The translations under genes and the position numbers were made by a program. A stretch of 64,000 nt of DNA, from NCBI RefSeq assembly GCF_003666685.1, contig NZ_RCIZ01000015.1, positions 17,293 through 81,292 of the forward strand, in the 5' to 3' direction. The notes under the pieces were generated by a model that was given only the letters and a program-made list of their open reading frames with translations, did not search any database and had not been told where the DNA came from. Of the stretch, positions 26,767 through 34,876 are shown in pieces (the first letter of the stretch is position 1; every line of letters starts with the position of its first letter). The DNA comes from Mesorhizobium sp. YM1C-6-2. Its GTDB lineage: Bacteria > Pseudomonadota > Alphaproteobacteria > Rhizobiales > Rhizobiaceae.

Positions 26767-27513
26767 ATGAACAAGATCGATCTCACCGGTCAGACAGCCG
26801 TCGTCACCGGCGGCGCGCAGGGTCTCGGCCTCGCCATCGCCAGACGTATCGCCGCATCGGGCGCAAGGGTATGCCTTTGGGACGTCAACGGTAAAGAACT
26901 GGCGGCGGCGGCCGCGTCGATTGGGCAGTCGGCGTCAAGCGTCGTGGTCGACATCACGGACGCGGACGCGGTGATCCAGGCTGTCGCCAAGGCCGAGGAA
27001 GAGGCCGGGCCGATCTCGATCCTGGTCAACTCCGCAGGCATCGCCGGACCGAACCATACGCTCGACGCCTATCCGCTCGCCGATTGGCGGCGGGTGATCG
27101 ACATCAATCTGCACGGCACCTTCCACGTAAACCGCGCCGTGGTGCCGGGGATGAAGGCACGCGACTACGGCCGCATCGTCAATATTGCCTCGATCGCCGG
27201 CAAGGAGGGTAACCCAAACGCCTCAGCCTATTCGGCCTCGAAGGCCGCGGTGATCGGCCTGACCAAGTCGCTCGGCAAGGAACTGGCAGGCTTCGACATC
27301 GCGGTCAACTGCATAACGCCCGCGGCGGCGCGTACGTCGATCTTCGACCAGATGAGCCAGGAGCACATCGACTACATGCTCCAGAAGATTCCACGCGGCC
27401 GTTTTCTCGAGGTGGACGAGGCGGCGGGCATGGTGGCCTGGCTGGTCTCGAAGGAAAACTCCTTCACGACCGCCTCCGTCTTCGATCTTTCAGGCGGCAG
27501 GGCCACCTACTAA
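26767..27513 (+). CDS. Short-chain dehydrogenase/reductase
   Basis: A 248-residue classical SDR: TGGAQGLG at 15-22 for nucleotide binding, Asp38 in CLWDVNG favouring NAD(H), NSAG, and a catalytic Ser-Tyr-Lys set in NIASIAGKEG...YSASK. I take the ATG at 26767; an 82-nt gap separates it from the ATPase gene. It is last in the amidohydrolase-ABC operon. The sequence is close to 3-oxoacyl-ACP reductase-type sugar and polyol dehydrogenases, so it probably oxidises the imported compound or an intermediate. The exact substrate is not deducible. Confidence 0.86.
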   Translation: MNKIDLTGQTAVVTGGAQGLGLAIARRIAASGARVCLWDVNGKELAAAAASIGQSASSVVVDITDADAVIQAVAKAEEEAGPISILVNSAGIAGPNHTLDAYPLADWRRVIDINLHGTFHVNRAVVPGMKARDYGRIVNIASIAGKEGNPNASAYSASKAAVIGLTKSLGKELAGFDIAVNCITPAAARTSIFDQMSQEHIDYMLQKIPRGRFLEVDEAAGMVAWLVSKENSFTTASVFDLSGGRATY

Positions 27514-27564
27514 CAGTCTGATTTTCAGAGGCGCCGTCTCATTCTCACGAAACGTCGACGTCGA

Positions 27565-27718
27565 TCAGTAGCGAAGCTTAGGATATTGGAGCGAGCCGCG
27601 CACGGTGGAGGAGTCCAGGCTCTCTGCCACGATGACATAGTAGTCCCCCCGATTTCGGTGATGATGTCGATCAACAGGTTGAGCGTGGCTGAATAGTCCG
27701 GCGCTGCCGGCCTCCGGG
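27565..27718 (-). pseudogene. Possible frameshifted 3' remnant of a coding sequence
   Basis: Downstream of the permease stop (minus strand), one frame reads SATLNLLIDIITEIGG; after a run of six G bases (27646-27651) the coherent reading continues in another frame as DYYVIVAESLDSSTVRGSLQ and ends at a TGA at 27565. Adding one base to the G-run would join them. No start codon or ribosome-binding site is seen. It may be the tail of a lost gene of the transporter operon; I do not recognise the family, and chance is possible. Confidence 0.3.
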
Positions 27719-27722
27719 CAAG

Positions 27723-28373
27723 CTAGCCCCGTCGGGCAAGTCGGATTTCGAGCCGGCGGCTGGCGAGCGACAACGGCCAACACAGTGCGAAATAGATCAG
27801 CGAGACGATGATGAACACGGTCAGCGGCTGATAGGTGGCGTTGTTGATCAGTTGTCCGGTGCGGGTGAGCTCGGTGAAGCCGATGATCGAGGCGAGGGAC
27901 GTGTTCTTGATCAACTGCACCAGAAAACCGATGGTCGGCGGGATCGCCAGGCGCAACGCCTGCGGTAGCACGACGAGCAGGTTCGTCTGCCATTGACGGA
28001 GCCCCAGCGACCTTGCCGCCTCCGACTGCCCCGCGGGAACGGCCTCTATGCAGCCGCGCCAGATCTCGCCGAGGAACGCGCTGCCGTAGAGCGTCAGACC
28101 AACGGCCGCCGCCGTCCAGGCGCTGATCTGCAGGCCGATGATGTTGGCGCCGAAGAAGACGATGAAGAGCTGCATCAGGAGTGGCGTATCCTGGAACAGC
28201 TCGATGTATCCGCTCGCCGCGTGACGCAGCGCTTTCATCCGGGAGGTCCGGGCAAGGGCTATCAGCAGCCCCATCACCGATCCACCCGCGAAGGCGATCA
28301 GCGAAAGCACGATCGTCCACCGCGCGGCAAGCAGCAGCAGGACGAGATCCCCGGTGGAGAAATCGCGGATCAT
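27723..28373 (-). CDS. Polar amino acid-type ABC transporter permease (second)
   Basis: A 216-residue HisQ/GlnP-like permease with about five helices. GYIELFQDTPLLMQLFIVFF near residue 55 is the family signature, and the cytoplasmic loop AVPAGQSEAARSLGLRQWQ near 112-130 is the EAA-type coupling site. Its ATG overlaps the stop of the other permease. No ATPase gene follows; a possible gene remnant lies behind it. Transporters of this family import amino acids, opines and sometimes sugar derivatives. Confidence 0.9.
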   Translation of the reverse strand: MIRDFSTGDLVLLLLAARWTIVLSLIAFAGGSVMGLLIALARTSRMKALRHAASGYIELFQDTPLLMQLFIVFFGANIIGLQISAWTAAAVGLTLYGSAFLGEIWRGCIEAVPAGQSEAARSLGLRQWQTNLLVVLPQALRLAIPPTIGFLVQLIKNTSLASIIGFTELTRTGQLINNATYQPLTVFIIVSLIYFALCWPLSLASRRLEIRLARRG

Positions 28374-29059
28374 CTTACGCGGATCCAGCGCGCATAGATC
28401 ATGTGGAAGGCCGTCCGGAAAACGAGCGACAGGGCGATGTAGATCAGCGTGACGACGAAATAGACTTCGAAGGTACGAAACGTGCGGCTCTGGATGGTGT
28501 TGGCGGTGGCAGTCAGTTCCTCGACTGCGATCGCCGAGACGATACTGGTGCCAAGCATCAACAGGATGAACTGACTGGTCAGCGCCGGATAGATCGCGAT
28601 CAGCGCCTGCTTGAAGATGACCAGCCGGAAGATCAGGAACGGTCGCAACCCAAGCACCTTGGCCGCTTCTATCTGGCCCTTGGAAATGGATTCTATGCCG
28701 GCGCGGATAATCTCGGTGCCGTAGGCGCCGACATTGATGGTCATGGCGAGGATGGCGGCGTGATCTGCCTGCAGCCGGATGCCGAGGCTGGGCAGCCCGA
28801 GATAGACGACGAACACCTGGACAAGGAAGGGCGTGTTGCGGATGAACTCGACGTAGACCCGTATCGCGGCCTTCAGGGGACGCGGCCCGTAGACCGAGCC
28901 GAAGGCGCCGGCCGTGGCGACGATCATCCCGAACACCATCGAGAAAATGGACAGTTTGACGGTCAGGAGCAGCCCATCGACGAGCAACGGCCACTCACGC
29001 CAGACCGTGCCAAACTGGAACGTATAATCCAGCACCGGAATGTTCGTCCTAGGAAGCAT
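28370..29059 (-). CDS. Polar amino acid-type ABC transporter permease (first)
   Basis: A 229-residue permease. VYVEFIRNTPFLVQVFVVYLGLP near residue 65 is the family signature, and SISKGQIEAAKVLGLRPFLIFRL near 122-144 is the coupling loop. It overlaps the second permease by four bases (ATGA) and is divergent from the matching binding protein at 29126, with a 66-nt shared control region holding a LacI-type operator. It pairs with the 27723 product. Confidence 0.9.
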   Translation of the reverse strand: MLPRTNIPVLDYTFQFGTVWREWPLLVDGLLLTVKLSIFSMVFGMIVATAGAFGSVYGPRPLKAAIRVYVEFIRNTPFLVQVFVVYLGLPSLGIRLQADHAAILAMTINVGAYGTEIIRAGIESISKGQIEAAKVLGLRPFLIFRLVIFKQALIAIYPALTSQFILLMLGTSIVSAIAVEELTATANTIQSRTFRTFEVYFVVTLIYIALSLVFRTAFHMIYARWIRVR

Positions 29060-29069
29060 TATCTTGACT

Positions 29070-29083
29070 TGTTACCGATAACA
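29070..29083. promoter_or_regulatory. LacI-type operator, copy 1
   Basis: TGTTACCGATAACA, a near-perfect palindrome (12 of 14 positions symmetric), sits between the divergent permease and binding-protein genes. It shares the TTACCG/TAAC core with the sites at 39516 and 40700, next to the LacI-family gene. Confidence 0.65.
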
Positions 29084-29125
29084 TGCACAGTCCCAGGGCA
29101 TTGGCAAGCCCATAGGGAGGAAATC

Positions 29126-29902
29126 ATGAAGTGGCTGGCAGTATTCGTATTGGCATCATTGAGCCTGGTCGGCGCTGCCCAGGCGCAGAGCGTCGACGAC
29201 ATCATCTCGAAGGGCAAGATCGCGATCGCCGTCGATCCGACCAGCGCGCCATTCGGGATCACCGGAACCGATGGCCAGCCCGACGGCTATGACGTAGACG
29301 TGGCTCGCCTCGTGGCGAAATACATGGGCGTCGAGCTCGAGCTGGTGCCGGTCACCTCGACCAACCGCATTCCCTATCTGCTTACCAACCGCGTCGACCT
29401 GGTGATCTCGCTGTTCTCGATCACGCCGGAGCGCGCGCTGCAGGTGTGGTTCTCCGATCCCTATGCGGGCGTCGGTACGATCATCACTGCACGCAAGGAC
29501 AAGCAGATCGCTTCCTTCGACGACCTCAAGGGGTTGAAGGTCGGCGTGCCGCGCGGCACCATCCCGGACATACTGCTGACGAAGAAAGAGCTGCCCGACG
29601 TGGAGATCATGCGCTTCGACGACGAAGCGACCTCAATCCAGGCTCTCGTCACCGGTCAGGTGGATGCGCTGGGCAGCAGCACGACGGCGCTGATCGTGCT
29701 CAACCGCGGCAAGGCGGAGAAGGAGTTCGAGTCCAAGATCACGCTGGTCGAGAACCATTTCGGTATCGGCATGCGGCGCGGCCAGGAAGACCTGCGTCAA
29801 TGGCTCGACACCTTTGTCTATTCGATCAAGACGAATGGCGAACTCAACGCCATCGCCCAGAAATGGACTGGCGATGACCTGAAGCCTCTGCCCACCTTCT
29901 GA
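29126..29902 (+). CDS. Polar amino acid-type ABC transporter substrate-binding protein
   Basis: A 258-residue type II binding protein of the bacterial solute-binding family 3. The Sec signal MKWLAVFVLASLSLVGAAQA ends at residue 20 with an AQA cleavage site. The mature domain shows YDVDVARLVAKYMGVELELV and ITPERALQVWFSDPY. GGGAGGAAATC precedes the ATG. It is divergent from its two permeases. The operator in front ties it to the LacI regulon of the downstream sugar-type operon, so its ligand may be the same compound or a derivative and not a common amino acid (inference). Confidence 0.9.
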   Translation: MKWLAVFVLASLSLVGAAQAQSVDDIISKGKIAIAVDPTSAPFGITGTDGQPDGYDVDVARLVAKYMGVELELVPVTSTNRIPYLLTNRVDLVISLFSITPERALQVWFSDPYAGVGTIITARKDKQIASFDDLKGLKVGVPRGTIPDILLTKKELPDVEIMRFDDEATSIQALVTGQVDALGSSTTALIVLNRGKAEKEFESKITLVENHFGIGMRRGQEDLRQWLDTFVYSIKTNGELNAIAQKWTGDDLKPLPTF

Positions 29903-29931
29903 TCGTATATTCGTCTTCTTTCGGGAAAGCC

Positions 29932-29967
29932 GCGCCTGTCCGCCTCAGCGGACAGGCGCTTTCTTTT
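29932..29967 (+). terminator. Rho-independent terminator
   Basis: Perfect 12-bp stem GCGCCTGTCCGC (29932-29943) and GCGGACAGGCGC (29948-29959) with loop CTCA, followed by TTTCTTTT. It lies 29 nt after the binding-protein stop and faces the convergent transketolase operon, so the stem may also help to stop minus-strand transcripts. Confidence 0.9.
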
Positions 29968-29976
29968 GGCCTCGGA

Positions 29977-30972
29977 TCAGGACCTCTTCAGGCGCAGGGC
30001 GGCATGCGCTTGGGCGACGATGCCGTCGCTCGTGAGCCCGCTGCGTACCATCAGGGTCGGCGAGGCGCCGAGTTCGACGAACGTGTCGGCGATGCCGACC
30101 GGCATCAGCGGCCGTGCGATGCCGGCCTTGTAGAGCGCCTCGCGTACCTGGGTCGCCAGTCCTCCGGTGATGACATGGTTCTCGGCCGTGACGATCGCGT
30201 CGTGTTTCGATGCGAACTCGGCGACGGAGTCGGCATCGAACGGCTTCAGCGTCGGCGTGTGGAGTACGCCGGCCGAGATGTCCTCGGCATTGAGCGCGTT
30301 GGCCGCGTCGATGGCATGTTCGGTCATCAAGCCGGTCGAAATGATGCCGACATCCGCGCCTTCGCGAAGCACCGAGGCCTTGCCGATGACGAAGCTGTAT
30401 GTCTTGGGGTCGAGCACCCGGGGAACCTTGCCGCGCAGGAGCCGCACATAGACAGGACCGTCATAATCCGCGATGGCGTGGGTGATTTGCGAGATGTCGG
30501 TCGCGTCGCATGGATCTATGACCACCAGGTTCGGGATCATGCACATCAGCGCCGTGTCCTCGATCGCCTGGTGGGTGCCACCATAGCCTGTCGTCAGGCC
30601 GGGCAGACCGGCGATGATCTTGACGTTGACATTGCTGTGGGCGCAAGCGATCGCGATGAAATCGTAGGCGCGACGGGTGGCGAAGACGCCATAGGTGGTG
30701 GCGAAGGGGACGGTGCCTGTGCGAGCAAGCCCCGCCGCGACCGCGACGAGGTTCTGCTCGGCCATGCCGACATTGAAGAAGCGGTCGGGATAGGCGTCGC
30801 GAAACGGCAGGATGTCGGTGTATTTGCCGAGATCGGCGGTGAGGCCGACGATGTCGCCGCGGTGCTTCTGCACGTCGATCAGTGCGGTGCCGAACGGTGC
30901 GTCGACGACAGGCCGCGCGTCGAGCGCCTCGTCGACGCCCATGGCCTTGGAGTAAGTACGTGCGGTCGTCAT
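29977..30972 (-). CDS. Transketolase, C-terminal subunit (split transketolase)
   Basis: A 331-residue protein with the pyrimidine-binding and C-terminal domains of transketolase: GLTADLGKYTDILPF, the conserved FFNVGMAEQNLVAVAAGLA (Glu of MAEQ is the cofactor-activating residue), FATTYGVFATRRAYDFI, and a C-terminal domain with AENHVITGGL. The ATG overlaps the stop of the N-terminal subunit (TGATG), so the two are coupled and should assemble as an alpha2-beta2 enzyme with thiamine diphosphate. Split transketolases of this kind occur in dedicated sugar pathways (for example the apulose-4-phosphate enzyme). Confidence 0.92.
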   Translation of the reverse strand: MTTARTYSKAMGVDEALDARPVVDAPFGTALIDVQKHRGDIVGLTADLGKYTDILPFRDAYPDRFFNVGMAEQNLVAVAAGLARTGTVPFATTYGVFATRRAYDFIAIACAHSNVNVKIIAGLPGLTTGYGGTHQAIEDTALMCMIPNLVVIDPCDATDISQITHAIADYDGPVYVRLLRGKVPRVLDPKTYSFVIGKASVLREGADVGIISTGLMTEHAIDAANALNAEDISAGVLHTPTLKPFDADSVAEFASKHDAIVTAENHVITGGLATQVREALYKAGIARPLMPVGIADTFVELGASPTLMVRSGLTSDGIVAQAHAALRLKRS

Positions 30973-31814
30973 CAGGGCTGACCTTCCAGTTCGAGGATGA
31001 GCGCGTCCCATTCCTCCGGCTCGACGCGCACGAAATGCGCCTTCTCTCGCTGTTCCAATGTCGGCACGCCCTTGCCGGGCTTCGTGCGAAGCACAATCGC
31101 GTGTGGCCTGCCTTCCGTCGCCCGCGCTTGCTCCAAGGCGGCGACGACAGCGGCCATGTCGTTGCCGTCGATCTCCTGCACCTGCCAGCCGAAGGCGCGC
31201 CACTTGTCGGCGACCGGCTCGATGTCGATGACGATCGCGCCGTCGGCCTGGATGCCGTTGCAGTCGATCAGCGCGACGAGGTTGTCGAGTCGGAAGTTGC
31301 TGCCGGCCATCGCCGCTTCCCAGGTTGAGCCTTCCTGCAACTCGCCATCGGAAAGCTCGCAGAAGATGCGTGCGCTAGAGTTTTGGAGGCGCAACCCGAG
31401 TGCCATGCCGACGCCCTGGCCGAGACCGTGGCCGAGCGAGCCGCCGATGATCTCGACGCCGGGCGTCGTGTCGAGCGTCGACATCTGGAGCCGGCTGTCG
31501 TCGGCACCGTAGGTCGGCAGCTCCTCGAGCGGAAAGATGCCGGCTTCGGCCAGCGCCGCCCAGAGGGCGATGGAATAGTGGCCGGTCGACAGCAGGAAGC
31601 GGTCGCGGTTCGGATCGGTGAGGTTTTCGGGCGACCAGCGCAACTCGTGGAAATAGATCGCGGCGAGAACGTCGGCTATGCCGAGACCTTGCCCGATATA
31701 GCCCTGGCCCGGCCCGCGCGCCATGACCAGCATGTGGTTCCTCATGTGCTTGGCGCGCGCCTTCAGGGCGGCGATGTCGGCCTTGGCCGGTGGATGGTTG
31801 GGAATGCGTGTCAT
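30972..31814 (-). CDS. Transketolase, N-terminal subunit (split transketolase)
   Basis: A 280-residue thiamine-diphosphate-binding subunit. It has LLSTGHYSIALWAALAEAG, GGSLGHGLGQGVGMALGL and the diphosphate/Mg motif CELSDGELQEGSTWEAAMAG running to LIDCNG (G-D-G-E...N pattern). The start at 31814 (MTRIPNHPP) lies 2 nt from the SDR stop. It forms a two-subunit transketolase with the 29977 product, transferring a two-carbon ketol unit; within this operon it probably acts on a ketose phosphate or branched ketose, but no kinase is present in the operon. Confidence 0.92.
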   Translation of the reverse strand: MTRIPNHPPAKADIAALKARAKHMRNHMLVMARGPGQGYIGQGLGIADVLAAIYFHELRWSPENLTDPNRDRFLLSTGHYSIALWAALAEAGIFPLEELPTYGADDSRLQMSTLDTTPGVEIIGGSLGHGLGQGVGMALGLRLQNSSARIFCELSDGELQEGSTWEAAMAGSNFRLDNLVALIDCNGIQADGAIVIDIEPVADKWRAFGWQVQEIDGNDMAAVVAALEQARATEGRPHAIVLRTKPGKGVPTLEQREKAHFVRVEPEEWDALILELEGQP

Positions 31815-31816
31815 AA

Positions 31817-32590
31817 TCAGTCCTTGTCCAGGCCGCCGCTCATGTTGAGCCGCTCGGCAACCAGATAATCGGGAGCATCGAGCGCCAGCCAAACCACCGC
31901 CGCGGCAACCTCCGCGATCTCGGCGCGACGGCCGAGCGGAATGCGCCGCGTGCGCTCCGCGAGGAAGGTCTCGAAATCGTCGCGGCCCTCCATGCGCGCC
32001 ATCGTTGCTTCGGTCGAACGCTGCATCTCCGTGTCCATCATGCCCGGTGCGAGCGAGTTGACGAGCACGCCGTGTGGCGCCAGCGCCACCGCAGCGGCCC
32101 GCGTAATGGAATCGACGGCGGCCTTGCTCGCCGAATAGGCGGCGTAGTTGGGCAGCGCCATGCGCGAGGCAGGCGAGGTGATGTTGACGATGCGGCCGCG
32201 GCCGGCCGCTTTCATCGCGTTCCCGGCGGCGACGGTCAGCATGGCGAGCGCCGTGACGTTGATGCCCAGCGTCCGCTCCCATGATTTGAGCGTCATCTCG
32301 AGGAACGGCTCGATGACGCCGTAGCCGGCATTGTTGACGAGGATGTCGATCCTGCCCCAGCGCTCGGCGACGGCGCTGACGGCCGTTTCTGCTGCGCCTT
32401 CCCTGGTCAGGTCGCCGGGAAGATGCGCAACGCCGTCGCCAGCCGCGGCAGTCTCGGCGAGGCCGGCGGCATTGATATCGGCGATGGCTACACGCACTCC
32501 GCGCGCGATGAGTTGATGGGCGATCTCGCGCCCCATGCCGCCGCCTGCGCCGGTGACGAGCGCCGTCCTTTGTTCGTTTCTCTCTGTCAT
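31817..32590 (-). CDS. Short-chain dehydrogenase/reductase
   Basis: A 257-residue SDR: TGAGGGMG near residues 14-21, Asp39 in AIADINA (NAD preference), NNAG, and the catalytic set in NITSPASRMALPNYAAYSASK (Ser, Tyr, Lys). The C-terminal VAERLNMSGGLDKD varies from the usual DGG end. It lies between the enolase-superfamily dehydratase (13 nt) and the transketolase pair (2 nt). Likely oxidation or reduction of a keto-sugar intermediate. The substrate is not deducible. Confidence 0.88.
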   Translation of the reverse strand: MTERNEQRTALVTGAGGGMGREIAHQLIARGVRVAIADINAAGLAETAAAGDGVAHLPGDLTREGAAETAVSAVAERWGRIDILVNNAGYGVIEPFLEMTLKSWERTLGINVTALAMLTVAAGNAMKAAGRGRIVNITSPASRMALPNYAAYSASKAAVDSITRAAAVALAPHGVLVNSLAPGMMDTEMQRSTEATMARMEGRDDFETFLAERTRRIPLGRRAEIAEVAAAVVWLALDAPDYLVAERLNMSGGLDKD

Positions 32591-32603
32591 GTCTGTCCTG
32601 CGG

Positions 32604-33776
32604 TCACTTGATGCGGGCAAGCTTGGCGGTGCCGGTGAATTCGTCGCGCCATGAGGCGTCCCAAAGCGAAGGAAACGCCAGCGGCCTGTAGGGATGTTCC
32701 GCGATCGCTCGCTCGTCGAGCTCGATGCCGAGGCCGGGCGCTTCAGGCAGCGAAAGCCTGCCGTTCTGCAGCGGGTTCCAGCCGCTGACGAGATCGCTGC
32801 GCCAGTCGACGTCGAACTCACCGAAACTCTCCAGCATGAGCATGTTCGGCGTAGACCAGGCGACATGCAGCGCTGCCGCGAAGGCGACCGGGCCGACCGA
32901 GCTGTGCGGCGAGATGCCAATATCCTGCGCGGCGGCCATCGCCGCGATCTTTTTCGCCATGGTGATGCCGCCGCAATGGGCGACGTCCATCTGCACGACG
33001 TCGACGGCGCGCAGATTGATGAGCCGGGCGAAGTCGGCGAGCGTGTATAGCCGTTCGCCTGAGGAGATCGGCAGGCGGGTGCGCTCCTTCACTTCGCGCA
33101 GCAGTTCGACGCTCTCCGGCGCCACCGGCTCCTCGCACCACAAGATCCGCTTGCCGTTCAGGCGATCGATGAAGCGCACCGCGTCGCTGACGCCGAGGCG
33201 GCCGTGGATCTCGATCATCATTCCGACATCGGGCCCGATCGCGCCGGCGACTGCCTCGACGACGGCCACCGCGTGTTCTTCCTCGTTTCGGTCGAGCTGC
33301 TTCCATGCCGTCGCGAAAGGATCGAACTTCATGGCGCCGTAGCCGCGCGCCGCGACCTGGCTCGCACGGGCAGCGAAGTCGGCCGGCGTCTCGCAGCCGC
33401 CGTACCAGCCGTTGGCATAGGCATGGAGCTCGCGTTTGGCGCATCCGCCGATCAGGCGATAGACCGGCTGGCCGGTCGCCTTGCCGATGATGTCCCACAT
33501 GGCGATCTCGGCGGCGGAGATCGCCGTCATCACGGTCGAGCCGCCCTGGTACTGGTCGCGGATCATGTCGCCGACGACCTGCTCGATGTCGAAGGGGTCC
33601 TTGCCGATGATGCGCGAGGCGACCCATTCGTTGACCAGCACCTCGACGGCCTTCTCCTGCCATTCAAGCGTGGCCTCGCCGATACCGGTAATTCCGGTGT
33701 CGGTGGTGAGCCGGACGAAGAGATAGTTCCGTTGGCCGGCATTCGCCAGGAATGTCTCGAGCTTCTTGATCTTCAT
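32604..33776 (-). CDS. Enolase-superfamily acid-sugar dehydratase (galactonate dehydratase-like)
   Basis: A 390-residue mandelate-racemase-subgroup protein. Lys150 in MKFDPF, metal ligands Glu189 and likely the nearby His191 (IEIHGR), Glu215 (CEEP) and Glu241 (GERL), and catalytic His291 (ISPHSS) follow the D-galactonate dehydratase pattern, in which an acid sugar loses water to a 2-keto-3-deoxy acid. It overlaps the oxidoreductase gene by four bases. Whether the substrate is galactonate, another aldonate or a branched acid cannot be told; no KDG aldolase or kinase is in the operon, which is odd for a simple aldonate route. Confidence 0.88.
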   Translation of the reverse strand: MKIKKLETFLANAGQRNYLFVRLTTDTGITGIGEATLEWQEKAVEVLVNEWVASRIIGKDPFDIEQVVGDMIRDQYQGGSTVMTAISAAEIAMWDIIGKATGQPVYRLIGGCAKRELHAYANGWYGGCETPADFAARASQVAARGYGAMKFDPFATAWKQLDRNEEEHAVAVVEAVAGAIGPDVGMMIEIHGRLGVSDAVRFIDRLNGKRILWCEEPVAPESVELLREVKERTRLPISSGERLYTLADFARLINLRAVDVVQMDVAHCGGITMAKKIAAMAAAQDIGISPHSSVGPVAFAAALHVAWSTPNMLMLESFGEFDVDWRSDLVSGWNPLQNGRLSLPEAPGLGIELDERAIAEHPYRPLAFPSLWDASWRDEFTGTAKLARIK

Positions 33777-34876
33777 GGCGCCAGCCCTTCAGCAGCAATA
33801 TCGACGTCGCGGTCCTCGGCGAGCGACCGGCGGATGGCCTCGATCAGTCCGACGGCCGCGGCGCCGTCTTTCGCCGGCGTGGCAAGCGGGGCGAGGCCGC
33901 GCACCGCATCGAGCACGTTTTCCAACAGCCCGGCGTAGCCGCCGAATGCCTCGTCGAACATCAAGGTGTTAGGCACGACCGGCCGCCAACTCTTGGCGGG
34001 GCCTGTCTCGTCATCGTAGAGCGTCGTCTCGATCTGGTCGTCGACGACCAGGAAGGCGTTGCGGCCGATGATCTCGACGCGCTCCCAAGGCTTGAAGCTC
34101 ATGGCGGCCGCGCTCGTCGTCAGCGAGCCGATCGCTCCCGACGCGAAGGCGAAGGACACGACGGCGCTGAGCAGACCGCCATCGTCGCAGCGGATGCCGC
34201 GGGCGTGCAGCTTCGACACCGGTCCCATGAACCACTGCACGAGATCGAGGAGGTGGACCGTACCGCCCTCGAGAAGATCGACATAGGGATAGCCGAGCGT
34301 GAATTTCCCGGTGAAGACGCTTGGCGTCGATTTCAGCGCGCCGGCCTCGATCAGGGCCTTTGCCATTGCATAGGGTGGCGAGAAGCGCTTGTTGGCGACC
34401 GAAGCGAGCAGCACACCTGCCTGCTCCGCGTTGCGCACCAGGTCTGTCGCCTCCGTGAAGTTGCGCGCCAGCGGCTTCTCGATCAAGCAGGGAATGCCAA
34501 GCTCGATCGCCTGGGTGGCGATCGGCACATGCGCGGCGTCGGTAGCCAGCACCAGTAGGATGTCTGGTCGCCTGGCGTCGAGCATTGCCGCGACATCGGC
34601 GAACGCGGCGGAACCTGCGAGTGCTGCCGCTTTTTCGGCGACCTCGGCGCGTGGATCGGCGATCGCCGTCACCGCGACAGGCTCTCCTTTGGTCTGCAGG
34701 TGGCGGATGGCGGGGATCCATTTCGCCTGCGCCACCCCGCCTGCACCGGCAACAGCGACGGTGAGTGGACGCCTTTTTGCGCGTTCCGCATCCGGCACGA
34801 CGCCGTAGACGTCGCCGCGCGTGAAGGCCGCGTCATAGGATGTGTGGCCGAAATCGATGGCGGGCCAGCTCTTCAT
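33773..34876 (-). CDS. Gfo/Idh/MocA-family oxidoreductase
   Basis: A 367-residue NAD(P)-dependent sugar or polyol dehydrogenase. The Rossmann motif AVAGAGGVAQAKWIPA starts near residue 41 and the family EKP motif is at 133-135 (Lys134 catalytic), followed by an alpha/beta substrate domain. The first 37 residues (MKSWPAIDFGHTSYDAAF) form an extension before the Rossmann fold; the ATG at 34876 overlaps the permease stop, supporting this start. It acts in the pathway of the RbsABC-like importer, perhaps oxidising the sugar to a keto-sugar or lactone (inference). Confidence 0.88.
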   Translation of the reverse strand: MKSWPAIDFGHTSYDAAFTRGDVYGVVPDAERAKRRPLTVAVAGAGGVAQAKWIPAIRHLQTKGEPVAVTAIADPRAEVAEKAAALAGSAAFADVAAMLDARRPDILLVLATDAAHVPIATQAIELGIPCLIEKPLARNFTEATDLVRNAEQAGVLLASVANKRFSPPYAMAKALIEAGALKSTPSVFTGKFTLGYPYVDLLEGGTVHLLDLVQWFMGPVSKLHARGIRCDDGGLLSAVVSFAFASGAIGSLTTSAAAMSFKPWERVEIIGRNAFLVVDDQIETTLYDDETGPAKSWRPVVPNTLMFDEAFGGYAGLLENVLDAVRGLAPLATPAKDGAAAVGLIEAIRRSLAEDRDVDIAAEGLAP

